DNA of 64,000 bases from the NCBI RefSeq assembly GCF_011008935.1, contig NZ_JAAIVJ010000002.1:310001-374000 (forward strand), given 5' to 3'. How positions within the stretch are numbered: the stretch's first letter is position 1; each line of letters opens with the position of its first letter. The notes beneath the pieces were generated by a model. That model had not been told where the DNA came from, ran no database searches, and saw only the letters and a list, made by a program, of their open reading frames with translations. This DNA comes from Tabrizicola oligotrophica (GTDB lineage Bacteria > Pseudomonadota > Alphaproteobacteria > Rhodobacterales > Rhodobacteraceae). A program made the translations under genes and the position numbers. Of this stretch, positions 1 to 8,194 are shown in pieces.

Positions 1-453
1 ATGGCTGTCGGCGGTGATCAGGCTGATGGTCTGGCGGCCCTGCGCACGAGTGACTTCCTCGGCCTTGGCCAGAAGCGCGCTGCCGCAGCCCTTGCCGCGA
101 AACCCGTCATAGGTCGCAAGGACGTTCAGATACCACGATCCCGGCGCCATGGCCTCAAGTTCCAGCAGCGGCACGAAGATCGGTGGCGTGTCGGCGGCAA
201 TCGGGCTGGGCTCATCTTCGGCCGGATAGCCCAGAAGGCAGGCGGCGACTTTGCCCTCCACCTCTGCCAACCAGGCGTTGCGGAAGGAAAAACTCCCCGC
301 CTCGCGGGCGGCGCGCTCCATGCCATAGGCCAGCGCATCGCCGCCCTCACCGACCGATTTCTGCCAGAAATGCAGGGGCAGATCATCCGCCGCCATGTTG
401 ATGAAGCGCACCAGATGCGCGGCGTCAGACGCCTTGGCTTCGCGGATCAGCAT
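1..453 (-). CDS. GNAT family N-acetyltransferase (3' end missing)
   Basis: Reading the minus strand from an ATG at 453 gives 151 codons that stay open to base 1, so the C-terminus lies outside the window. The N-terminus (MLIREAKASDAAHLVRFINM) is typical of GNAT proteins, and the acetyl-CoA pyrophosphate loop is visible as RGKGCGSALL near residue 120, preceded by the beta-4 strand SWYLNVLATYDGF. Expected to transfer an acetyl group from acetyl-CoA to an amine; the substrate cannot be read from the sequence. It is divergent from the cupin gene at 564. Confidence 0.8.
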   Translation of the reverse strand, partial: MLIREAKASDAAHLVRFINMAADDLPLHFWQKSVGEGGDALAYGMERAAREAGSFSFRNAWLAEVEGKVAACLLGYPAEDEPSPIAADTPPIFVPLLELEAMAPGSWYLNVLATYDGFRGKGCGSALLAKAEEVTRAQGRQTISLITADSH

Positions 454-563
454 GAAATCCCCCTTTGGTTCCCGCGCCCCAGAAACCAAAATCCCGCAGC
501 GCTTGCAACCTCTGGCGTCGCCGCCTACCACTGAGGCAAATTCCAACCCGCATGAGGACCGAC

Positions 564-917
564 ATGACCGACATGGTTTTCCGCTTCCCCGCCCCCGGCC
601 CCGAGCCGATGACCACCGATCTTGAAGGCTGGACCAAGACCGAAGGCACGCCCACGATGAAGACATGGGTGCAGCACACCTCGATTGACGGCTCTGTCAT
701 CAGCGGCACCTGGGAAGCGACGCCGGGCACCTGGCACGCCGTCTACAAATTCTACGAATTTGTCCACCTGATCGACGGCCAGATCACCATCACCCCCGAT
801 GGCGGCGAGACCGTCACCCTGCGGCCGGGCGATGGCTTTGTGGTGGAGCCGGGCTTCAAAGGGACGTGGACGATCGAGAAGCCGGTGAAGAAGCATTTCT
901 GCATCAAGCTGAAGTAA
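564..917 (+). CDS. Small cupin-domain protein (DUF861/EutQ-like)
   Basis: A 117-residue single-domain cupin. Start at 564 is chosen because GAGGA sits 5-10 bases upstream; an in-frame ATG at 552 lacks such a site. The second half shows the cupin pattern: a YEFVHLIDGQI strand, a turn TPDGG, then LRPGDGFVVEPGFKGTW, as in the DUF861 cupins that include ethanolamine-utilisation EutQ and ureidoglycine hydrolases. The usual metal-binding HxH is not obvious, so it may be a non-metal or altered cupin. No operon partner: the next gene is about 180 bases away. Function unknown; many relatives are annotated only as cupin. Confidence 0.75.
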   Translation: MTDMVFRFPAPGPEPMTTDLEGWTKTEGTPTMKTWVQHTSIDGSVISGTWEATPGTWHAVYKFYEFVHLIDGQITITPDGGETVTLRPGDGFVVEPGFKGTWTIEKPVKKHFCIKLK

Positions 918-1095
918 CACGAGAAAAACCAGTTCTCGCAACCGGCGTATTGGCGCCCGTCTTGGCCCGGTTTTGGCGTGCAGGAAGGTTGCCGCGCTGA
1001 GTGGCAAACCTGATCTGCGCGCCGAAACCATGAGGAGTGGCCGCCGAACCGTGCTATGGTCTTCCCTTGGTTCTCTTGATGGGGGGCGAACGATC

Positions 1096-1491
1096 ATGTC
1101 GTTAGGCGTCGAAACCATTAGGAATATCGCGGAAACCTACACTCTTGCGTGGAACTCTGGTGATCCGGAGCGGGTGGCGGGCTGTTATGCCCGCGACGGA
1201 GACATCGTCATCAATCGCGGAACCCCATGGCAGGGGCGGGCAAGGATCGCAGAAATGGCGGCCGGATTTTATGCCGACGTGAACAACATGCGAGTGATCC
1301 TCGACGACTTGCGCATCGCGGGCGATCATGTCGCCTTCATCTGGACCTTTACCGGCCAACATGCCGGAACGGGGCACTCTCTGGACGTTCAGGGCTGGGA
1401 AGAGTGGGATCTTGGGCCGGACGGCTCCATCGCGGCGTCAAGGGGATGGTATGACGCCGAGGACTATGCCCGGCAAGTCGCCGGTCCTTGA
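1096..1491 (+). CDS. NTF2-like / SnoaL-like domain protein
   Basis: A 131-residue protein of the nuclear transport factor 2 superfamily. It begins with a helix (IRNIAETYTLAWNSGDPERV) followed by the characteristic CYARDGDIVINRGTPWQGRARI segment, in which an early beta-hairpin and the G-x-x-x-I helix form the cone-shaped cavity, and ends with a W/Y-rich strand. Such proteins are small-molecule-binding or isomerase/hydratase-like, and the substrate is not predictable. Start at 1096 gives the family-typical length; the frame extends upstream to 973 without a good ribosome site. Stands alone between the cupin gene and the sox-type operon. Confidence 0.72.
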   Translation: MSLGVETIRNIAETYTLAWNSGDPERVAGCYARDGDIVINRGTPWQGRARIAEMAAGFYADVNNMRVILDDLRIAGDHVAFIWTFTGQHAGTGHSLDVQGWEEWDLGPDGSIAASRGWYDAEDYARQVAGP

Positions 1492-1693
1492 CCCACCCGT
1501 CATGGGCCCATGCGTTTGGGGGCGGTCGCGTCGCGCGGCGGTGCGTCGTGGTTGAACAACCTTGCAGGCAGGCTGGCCCCTGCCGCTGCAGGTCTGGTGC
1601 CCACATGGCGAAAATCGCATCACTCGTGGCGGAAACGACGCGGGTTTTCACGAGCGCCCGGCCTAGGTTCGGATCAGAACAGGAGGGCCGCCC

Positions 1694-2944
1694 ATGCGCT
1701 ATTCGGGGTTTCGCGTCATTGCCGAGGCATTGACCGGGCATAAGGGCTGGAAGCCCGTCTGGCGCGATCCGGCGCCCAAGGCCGAGTATGACTACATCAT
1801 CGTCGGCGGCGGCGGGCATGGGCTGGCGACGGCCTATTATCTGGCCAAGGAATTCCGGCAGGCCCGCATCGCGGTGCTGGAAAAGGGTTATCTCGGTGGC
1901 GGCAACGTCGGGCGGAATACCACGATCATCCGGTCGAACTACCTTTTGGATGGCAACGAGCCGTTCTACGAATTCTCGCTGAAGCTCTGGGAAGGGCTGG
2001 AGCAGGACTTCAACTACAACGCCATGGTCAGCCAGCGCGGGATCATCAACCTGATCCACACCGACGCGCAGCGCGACGCTTTTACCCGGCGCGGCAATGG
2101 CATGATCCTGAACGGCGCGGATGCGGAGTTGTTGAGCCGCGATCAGGTGCGGTCAATGTATCCGTGGCTGAATTTCGACAATGCCCGTTTCCCGATCAAG
2201 GGCGCGCTGATGCAGCGCCGCGGCGGCACGGTACGCCATGATGCGGTGGCTTGGGGCTATGCCCGCGGGGCCGACCTGCGGGGGGTCGATCTGATCCAGA
2301 ACTGCGAAGTCACCGGGATGCGGATTGAAGGCGGCCGGATCAAGGGGGTGGAAACCACCCGCGGTTTCATTGGCGCAAAGAAGGTCGGCGTTGCGGTGGC
2401 TGGATCGTCCTCGAAGGTGATGGCGCATGCCGGCATGCGGCTGCCCATCGAAAGCCATGTGCTGCAAGCCTTCGTTTCGGAAGGCTTGAAGCCGCTGATT
2501 GATGGCGTGATGACCTTTGGCGCGGGGCACTTCTATGTCAGCCAGTCCGACAAGGGCGGTCTGGTGTTCGGCGGCGACATCGACGGCTACAACTCCTACG
2601 CCCAACGCGGTAACCTGCCGGTGATCGAGGATGTGGCCGAGGGCGGCATGGCGCTGATGCCAGCCATCGGCCGGGCGCGGCTGCTGCGCACCTGGGGCGG
2701 GATCATGGACATGTCGATGGATGGCTCGCCCATCATCGACAAGACGCATGTCGAAGGGCTCTATTTCAACGGCGGCTGGTGCTATGGCGGGTTCAAGGCG
2801 ACGCCGGCCTCGGGCTGGTGCTTTGCGCATCTTCTGGCCAAGGACGAGCCGCACAAGACCGCCACCGCCTATCGCTTCGATCGCTTCCTCAAGGGGTTGA
2901 TGATCGACGAAAAGGGCCAGGGCGCCCAGCCGAACCTGCACTAG
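1694..2944 (+). CDS. soxB: Sarcosine oxidase beta subunit / N-methylglutamate dehydrogenase MgdA-type
   Basis: A 416-residue FAD-dependent amine oxidase (DAO fold). A Rossmann motif VGGGGHGLATAYYL lies at about residues 37-50, and the histidine in GTVRHDAVAWGYA (His182) matches the region where heterotetrameric sarcosine oxidase binds FMN covalently. The gene starts 6-10 bases behind AGGAGGG and heads a tight operon soxB-soxD-soxA-soxG. The family oxidises secondary amines such as sarcosine, passing the methyl group to tetrahydrofolate or releasing formaldehyde. The same family and gene order form N-methylglutamate dehydrogenase (MgdABCD) in methylamine users. Given the NMG synthase genes at 51.8-54.8 kb, the substrate could be N-methylglutamate; sequence alone does not settle this. 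Confidence 0.9.
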   Translation: MRYSGFRVIAEALTGHKGWKPVWRDPAPKAEYDYIIVGGGGHGLATAYYLAKEFRQARIAVLEKGYLGGGNVGRNTTIIRSNYLLDGNEPFYEFSLKLWEGLEQDFNYNAMVSQRGIINLIHTDAQRDAFTRRGNGMILNGADAELLSRDQVRSMYPWLNFDNARFPIKGALMQRRGGTVRHDAVAWGYARGADLRGVDLIQNCEVTGMRIEGGRIKGVETTRGFIGAKKVGVAVAGSSSKVMAHAGMRLPIESHVLQAFVSEGLKPLIDGVMTFGAGHFYVSQSDKGGLVFGGDIDGYNSYAQRGNLPVIEDVAEGGMALMPAIGRARLLRTWGGIMDMSMDGSPIIDKTHVEGLYFNGGWCYGGFKATPASGWCFAHLLAKDEPHKTATAYRFDRFLKGLMIDEKGQGAQPNLH

Positions 2945-2953
2945 GAGCTTGAA

Positions 2954-3238
2954 ATGATTATCAATCATCCCATCCTGGGGCCGCGTGACGCGCAGGAATT
3001 CGTCTATCTGGGGGACGCCAACCTCATCAACCGGCCCGACGGCATGTCGGCGGGGATCGAGGCGTTCCACGATTACCTCTACAACCGCGACAACCCGGCC
3101 GGGGAACATCGGGAACTCTGGTATCACGAACAGGGCGACCGCAGTTGGCTCGTGGTGACGCGCAACACCGTGACGCATGAGATCACCAAGGTGGAACTGG
3201 CCCGCGATGTGGCCCGCGCTGGGGGGCGTTCGAAATGA
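2954..3238 (+). CDS. soxD: Sarcosine oxidase delta subunit / MgdB-type, lacking zinc cysteines
   Basis: A 94-residue small subunit, placed between beta and alpha and overlapping soxA by four bases. Canonical SoxD binds zinc through an N-terminal CPxCG-type knuckle and a later histidine/cysteine pair. Here the first motif reads NHPILGPRDAQEF and the later one YHEQGDRSW, and the protein contains no cysteine at all. It is therefore a divergent, probably zinc-free delta subunit. I read this as a hint that the complex is N-methylglutamate dehydrogenase rather than classical sarcosine oxidase, although I could not compare it with characterised MgdB sequences. Confidence 0.88.
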   Translation: MIINHPILGPRDAQEFVYLGDANLINRPDGMSAGIEAFHDYLYNRDNPAGEHRELWYHEQGDRSWLVVTRNTVTHEITKVELARDVARAGGRSK

Positions 3239-6183
3239 GCCAGTCAAACCGGATCGCAGGCGGCCAGATCGACCGCAGCCAGACCTTCCGCTTCACCTTC
3301 GACGGGCAGGCCTATGCCGGCCACCCCGGCGATACGCTGGCCTCTGCATTGCTCGCCAATGGCGTGCGGCTGATGGGGCGCAGCTTCAAGTATCATCGCC
3401 CGCGCGGGCCGATCTCGGCCGGGTCCGAGGAGCCGAACGCGCTGGTGCAGTTGCGCAGTGGCGCGCGGCAGGAGCCGAACACCCGGGCGACGGTGGCAGA
3501 ACTGTTTGACGGGCTGGAGGCCACCAGCCAGAACGCCTGGCCCAGCCTGAAGTTCGACGCCATGGCGATCAACGACAAGCTGAACACCTTCTTCACGGCG
3601 GGGTTCTACTACAAGACCTTCATGTGGCCCGCCGCTTTCTGGGAAAAGGTCTATGAGCCGATCATCCGCCGCGCGGCGGGTCTGGGCGCGCTGACGAAGG
3701 CGGAAGACCCGGATGAATATGACAAGGGCTTTGCTCATTGCGATCTTCTGGTGATCGGCGCGGGACCGGCGGGTCTGATGGCGGCGCTGACCGCAGGTCG
3801 GGCCGGGGCGCGGGTCATTCTGGCGGATGAAGATTTCCGCATGGGCGGGCGGCTGAATGCCGAGACCTTCGAGATCGGGGCCATGGCCGGGGCCGATTGG
3901 GCGGCGGGTATCGTGGCAGAACTTGCCGCGCTGCCGAACGTCCGGCTGATGAACCGCACCACCATCGTTGGGGCCTTCGACCACGGCATCTATGGCGCGG
4001 TGGAGCGGGTCAGCGACCATCTTGCAGTGCCGGCGGCGGGCAAGCCGCGCCAGACGCTGTGGCGCATCTATTCCCGGCGCGCGATTCTGGCGGGCGGCGC
4101 GACCGAGCGTCCGATTGCCTTTGAGAACAACGACCGGCCCGGCGTGATGCTGGCAGGCGCGCTGCGGGCCTATGCCAACCGCTGGGGCGTGGCGGCGGGC
4201 GACCGGGTGGCAGTGTTCACCAACAACGATGATGGCTTGCGCACCGCGCGCGACTTGCAGGCCAAGGGCGTGAACGTGGCGGCGGTGATCGACTCGCGCC
4301 AAGGCGGCGATCTCTTGCCCGGCATCCGTCATCTGCAGGGCGCGCAGGTGGTGGATTCCGCCGGCCGGCTGGGTCTGGCATCGGTCACGGTGCGGCTGGC
4401 GAATGGCCGGACGGACACCATCGCCTGCACGGCTTTGGGCGTCTCGGGTGGCTGGAATCCCAACGTCAACATCACCTCGCACCATCGCTCGCGCCCGGAA
4501 TGGCGCGAGGAGATTGCGGCCTTCGTGCCGGGTGCGGGCGGGCCTGCCAATCTGGCGGCCGCCGGCGCCGCCGGGGGAGACTTGTCGACCCATGGCGCGC
4601 TGGCCAGTGGCCAGGCGCAGGCGCTGGCGGCGCTGGAAAGCCTTGGCATCAGCGCCAAGGCCAGCGACCTGCCGCAGGCCGAGGATGCGCCGATTGCGAT
4701 CAGCCCGCTGTGGTTTGTGCATGAGGGCAAGGGCCGGGCGTGGATCGACCCGCAGAACGACGTGACGGTCAAGGATGTGAAGCTGGCCCATAAGGAGAAC
4801 TTCACCTCGGTCGAGCATCTGAAACGCTACACCACGCTCGGGATGGCGACCGACCAAGGCAAGACCGGCAACGTGCTGGGCCTTGCGGTGATGGCCGAAC
4901 TGACCGGCCAGTCGATCCCGGCGACCGGAACCACCATCTACCGCCCGCCCTATACGCCGGTGGCCATGGGCACCTTGGCAGGCCGGTCGCGCGGCAAGGA
5001 GTTCAAGCCCTTCCGCCTGACGCCCAGCCACAAATGGGCCTCCGAGCAGGGCGCGGTCTTTGTCGAGGTCGGCAACTGGCTGCGCACGCAATGGGTGCCG
5101 AAACTCGGCGAGACCACCTGGCGCGAGAGCGTGGACCGCGAGGTTCTGGCAACGCGGAAATCGGTCGGCATCTGTGATGTGACGACGCTTGGCAAGATCG
5201 ACATTCAGGGTACCGACGCCGGGGCGTTTCTGGATCGGGTCTATTGCAACACCTTCTCGACGCTGGCGGTCGGCAAGTGCCGCTATGGCCTGATGCTGCG
5301 CGAGGATGGCATGGTGTTCGACGACGGCACCACGGCCCGGATGGGGCAGAACGAATTCGTGATGACCACCACCACCGCCAATGCGGTGACGGTGTTCCGG
5401 CATCTGGAATACTGCCGGCAGTGCCTCTGGCCCGACATGGACGTGCAGTTGATTTCCACCACCGAGGCCTGGGCGCAATATTCCGTCGCAGGTCCGAATG
5501 CGCGGAAGCTGCTGCAAAAGCTGGTGGATCAGGATATCTCCGACGCCGCCTTCCCCTATATGGGCGCGGGCAACATCACCATTCAGGGCCAGCGCGGGCG
5601 GCTGTTCCGCATCTCGTTCTCGGGGGAACTCGCCTATGAAATCGCCGTTCCGACGCGCTATGGCGATGCGCTGATCCGCAAGCTGGTGGAGGCCGGCAAG
5701 GAGTTCGACGCGGTGGTCTATGGCACCGAAGCCCTTGGCGTCATGCGCATCGAGAAGGGCCACGTGGCGGGGGGGGAGTTGAACGGCCAGTCCACCGCGC
5801 TGAACATGGGCCTTGGCAAGATGGTGTCGAAGAAGAAGGACGCCATCGGCATGGTGCTGTCGAGCCGCGAGGGCATGAACCAGCCGGGCGGCTATCGTTT
5901 GGTCGGCGTGAAGCCGGTCGATCCGAAGGGTTCCATTTCGGCCGGCAGCCATTTCATGGAAATCGGCGCGCCGGTGGAACTGGCGTCGGATGGCGGCTGG
6001 CTGACCGCGAAAGTCTACAGCCCGCACCTCGGTTGCGACATCGCGCTGGGCTACCTGAAAGCCGGGGATCAGAAGATCGGCCGCAAGATGCGGGCGGTGA
6101 ACTTCCTGACCAAGACCGACACCGAGGTTGAGATCGTCAGCCCGCATTTCTTTGATCCTGAGGGGGAGCGTCTTCGTGGCTAA
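3235..6183 (+). CDS. soxA: Sarcosine oxidase alpha subunit / MgdC-type
   Basis: A 982-residue subunit with the usual three parts. An N-terminal 2Fe-2S-like fold (TFDGQAYAGHPGDTLASALL, then GRSFKYHRPRGPISAG) covers roughly residues 17-95, a dinucleotide-binding core starts with DLLVIGAGPAGLMAALTAG at about residue 170, and the last 380 residues form a GcvT/aminomethyltransferase domain expected to bind tetrahydrofolate. In the complex it holds FAD/NAD and passes the imine carbon made by the beta subunit to folate. The start overlaps the end of soxD and the end overlaps soxG, so the four subunits are translationally coupled. Length is normal for the family. Confidence 0.92.
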   Translation: MSQSNRIAGGQIDRSQTFRFTFDGQAYAGHPGDTLASALLANGVRLMGRSFKYHRPRGPISAGSEEPNALVQLRSGARQEPNTRATVAELFDGLEATSQNAWPSLKFDAMAINDKLNTFFTAGFYYKTFMWPAAFWEKVYEPIIRRAAGLGALTKAEDPDEYDKGFAHCDLLVIGAGPAGLMAALTAGRAGARVILADEDFRMGGRLNAETFEIGAMAGADWAAGIVAELAALPNVRLMNRTTIVGAFDHGIYGAVERVSDHLAVPAAGKPRQTLWRIYSRRAILAGGATERPIAFENNDRPGVMLAGALRAYANRWGVAAGDRVAVFTNNDDGLRTARDLQAKGVNVAAVIDSRQGGDLLPGIRHLQGAQVVDSAGRLGLASVTVRLANGRTDTIACTALGVSGGWNPNVNITSHHRSRPEWREEIAAFVPGAGGPANLAAAGAAGGDLSTHGALASGQAQALAALESLGISAKASDLPQAEDAPIAISPLWFVHEGKGRAWIDPQNDVTVKDVKLAHKENFTSVEHLKRYTTLGMATDQGKTGNVLGLAVMAELTGQSIPATGTTIYRPPYTPVAMGTLAGRSRGKEFKPFRLTPSHKWASEQGAVFVEVGNWLRTQWVPKLGETTWRESVDREVLATRKSVGICDVTTLGKIDIQGTDAGAFLDRVYCNTFSTLAVGKCRYGLMLREDGMVFDDGTTARMGQNEFVMTTTTANAVTVFRHLEYCRQCLWPDMDVQLISTTEAWAQYSVAGPNARKLLQKLVDQDISDAAFPYMGAGNITIQGQRGRLFRISFSGELAYEIAVPTRYGDALIRKLVEAGKEFDAVVYGTEALGVMRIEKGHVAGGELNGQSTALNMGLGKMVSKKKDAIGMVLSSREGMNQPGGYRLVGVKPVDPKGSISAGSHFMEIGAPVELASDGGWLTAKVYSPHLGCDIALGYLKAGDQKIGRKMRAVNFLTKTDTEVEIVSPHFFDPEGERLRG

Positions 6184-6739
6184 TCAATGGAACGCCCTGA
6201 CCGCCTTGGGGCATGACACGGCGGAAGTGGTTGAGATCGGCCCGTACCGGATTGCCGAGCGGTCCGATGTCGCCTTGGCCTCGCTGGCGCTGCGGCGCGG
6301 GCAGGACAAGGACTTTGCCGCCGCCGCCAAGACGGCGGGGGTGCCGTTGCCGGCAGCGTCGACCCATGCGGGGGGGCAGGTGTTCAGCGCCTTCTGGACG
6401 ACGCCCGAAATGTGGTTCGTCGAAGCCGACTTCGCCACGCATGAGGACATTGTTGCGGCCCTGAAACCCGCTTTTGGCGAAACTGCCTCGATCACCGAAC
6501 AGACCGACGCCTGGGTGCGGTTCGATGTGTCGGGCGCGGGGCTGGTGGCCTTGTTCGAGCGGCTGTCGAACCTTGATCTTGCGACGTTGCCCGACGGCTA
6601 CGCCAGCCGGACGGTGATTGAACATCTGGGCGTCTATCTGATCCGCCATTCGGCGGCATCGGTCACGCTTTACGGCCCGCGGTCCTCGGCGCAGGGGCTG
6701 TTGCATGCGCTGGAAGTCACTGCGAAATCGGTGATCTGA
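6176..6739 (+). CDS. soxG: Sarcosine oxidase gamma subunit / MgdD-type
   Basis: A 187-residue protein completing the four-subunit operon. The start is taken as the GTG at 6176, eight bases inside soxA and behind GAGGGGGAG; it gives VANQWNALTALGHDTAEV. The fold resembles a shortened GcvT domain, with a late LGVYLIRHSAASVTLYGPRSSAQGLLHAL segment typical of SoxG. It has no known catalytic residues and holds the complex together at the alpha/beta interface. Translation is probably coupled to soxA. No strong terminator is seen behind it; the next gene is convergent at 6807. Confidence 0.88.
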   Translation: MANQWNALTALGHDTAEVVEIGPYRIAERSDVALASLALRRGQDKDFAAAAKTAGVPLPAASTHAGGQVFSAFWTTPEMWFVEADFATHEDIVAALKPAFGETASITEQTDAWVRFDVSGAGLVALFERLSNLDLATLPDGYASRTVIEHLGVYLIRHSAASVTLYGPRSSAQGLLHALEVTAKSVI

Positions 6740-6806
6740 GGGGGCCACGCGGGCGGTGGGTGAACCCGCGCAGGGCGCGCGGAACCACCCACCCTGCATG
6801 GCCCAC

Positions 6807-7415
6807 TTAGTCTTGGTGGATCAGCAGATCGGCAGGGCGCGAGCCTTGTACCACGCGGCGGATGTTCGGCAGGTCATTGCCGTCGATCCAGGCGCGGGCT
6901 TCGGCGGGGGTCTTGCCGTGCTGCGCCCAGCGGGCCAGAAGACGGCGCTCCAGTTCGGCTTCGGGGACGTCGATCCAGACCGTCAGGTCGAAAAGCGGGG
7001 CAAGGTCCGGCCAGGGCGGCTCGTTCAGCAAAAGGTAGTTGCCCTCGACGATCAGAAGCCGGTCGCCGGGACCGACGATGTCGGCCCCGGCGCGAGAAAT
7101 CTCCAGATCGCGGTCAAAGAGCGGGATAGCCACCTCGGCCTCGGTCCTTAGGCGGGTGAGCAGGTGGCGGAAGCCCTGTACGTCGAAGGTGTCCGGCGCG
7201 CCCTTGCGGTTCCGCGCGCCGCGCGCGATCAGCACCGCGTCGTCATAGTGGAACCCGTCCATCGGCACCGCCTTGGCCCCGGCCCCAAGCGCGGCGACCA
7301 GTTCGGCGGCGAGGGTGGATTTGCCCGCCCCCGGAGGGCCGGCAAGGGCGGTCAGAAACCGCCCTTGCGCAGGGGCTTTCGCCCGGATCACCTGTGCCAG
7401 TTCGGCCGGCGTCAT
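6807..7415 (-). CDS. Nucleoside/nucleotide kinase family protein (FrcK-like)
   Basis: A 202-residue P-loop kinase with Walker A AGPPGAGKSTLAAELV near residue 22, the substrate loop PMDGFHYDD, and the lid region RLLARWAQHGKTPAEARAW, as in the uridine kinase/phosphoribulokinase group. Its ATG at 7415 overlaps the TGA of the ABC ATPase gene in an ATGA junction, so it is the last gene of the transporter operon. The same arrangement, a kinase behind frcBCA, exists in Sinorhizobium (frcBCAK). It may phosphorylate the imported sugar; the substrate is inferred only from the context. Confidence 0.85.
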   Translation of the reverse strand: MTPAELAQVIRAKAPAQGRFLTALAGPPGAGKSTLAAELVAALGAGAKAVPMDGFHYDDAVLIARGARNRKGAPDTFDVQGFRHLLTRLRTEAEVAIPLFDRDLEISRAGADIVGPGDRLLIVEGNYLLLNEPPWPDLAPLFDLTVWIDVPEAELERRLLARWAQHGKTPAEARAWIDGNDLPNIRRVVQGSRPADLLIHQD

Positions 7416-8194
7416 GCCGCTTCCGTCACGCCTTCGGGCAGTTTGGCGCCGGTCATGAAGGCCACGGCATCGGACATCGAATAGTCCTGCGGGCGGATCA
7501 CGCACAGCCGGCGGCCGAGGCGGTGAATGTGGATGCGGTCGGCCACTTCGAACACATGCGGCATGTTGTGGCTGATCAGGATGATCGGAATCCCCCGCGC
7601 CCGCACATCGCGGATCAGCTCCAGCACCCGGCGGGATTCCTTCACGCCCAAGGCGGCAGTGGGTTCGTCGAGGATCACCACCTTGGAGCCGAAGGCCGCC
7701 GCGCGGGCCACCGCCACGCCCTGACGCTGGCCGCCCGAGAGGGTTTCAACGGCCTGCGAAATGTCCTGAATGGTCATCAGGCCAAGTTCGGACAGTTTCT
7801 GGCGGGCGAAGGCCTCCATCCGGGGGCGGTCCATCTGGCGGAAGACCGACCCCATGATGCCCGGCTTGCGCCACTCGCGCCCCAGAAACATGTTGTCGGC
7901 AATCGACAGCGCCGGTGACATGGCGAGGTTCTGGTAAACCGTCTCGATGCCCATGGCGCGGGCATCGTCCGGGCTGCGGAAATGCACTGGCTGGCCGTCG
8001 AGCAGGATCTCGCCGTGGTCGGGGGTCACGGCCCCCGACAGCGCCTTGATCAGCGTCGACTTGCCCGCGCCGTTGTCGCCGATCACCGCGCAGATCTCGC
8101 CCGGCATCAGGTCAAAATCGGCCCCGTTCATGGCGACAACCGTGCCATAACGCTTCATCAGGCCCCGTGCTTCAAGGATGGGTTTGACGGTCAT
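7412..8194 (-). CDS. frcA: Sugar ABC transporter ATP-binding protein (FrcA-like)
   Basis: A 260-residue ABC ATPase. Walker A is GDNGAGKSTLIKAL, the signature is LSGGQRQGVAVARA, Walker B is VVILDEPTAALG, and the switch histidine lies in ILISHNMPHVFEV. Unlike RbsA/XylG it carries one nucleotide-binding domain only, the form seen in FrcA-type fructose systems. The ATG at 8194 (TVKPILEARGLMKRYG) overlaps the permease stop by four bases, and the end overlaps the kinase. It energises uptake through the 8191-9270 permease. Ribose, fructose or a related sugar are all possible. Confidence 0.88.
   Translation of the reverse strand: MTVKPILEARGLMKRYGTVVAMNGADFDLMPGEICAVIGDNGAGKSTLIKALSGAVTPDHGEILLDGQPVHFRSPDDARAMGIETVYQNLAMSPALSIADNMFLGREWRKPGIMGSVFRQMDRPRMEAFARQKLSELGLMTIQDISQAVETLSGGQRQGVAVARAAAFGSKVVILDEPTAALGVKESRRVLELIRDVRARGIPIILISHNMPHVFEVADRIHIHRLGRRLCVIRPQDYSMSDAVAFMTGAKLPEGVTEAA

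Noticed and set aside
1622-1654. Stem CTCGTG...CACGAG with inner GGAAAC/GTTTTC before soxB
   Set aside because: Short arms with a wobble and a large internal loop, no T-run, no match in spacing to the island dyads; likely chance in GC-rich DNA.
3244-6147. Very long open frame (967 codons) antisense to soxA
   Set aside because: The plus-strand frame encodes a complete, motif-rich SoxA; the antisense frame is rich in Arg, His, Gly and Pro with no known motifs, as expected from high-GC codon bias.
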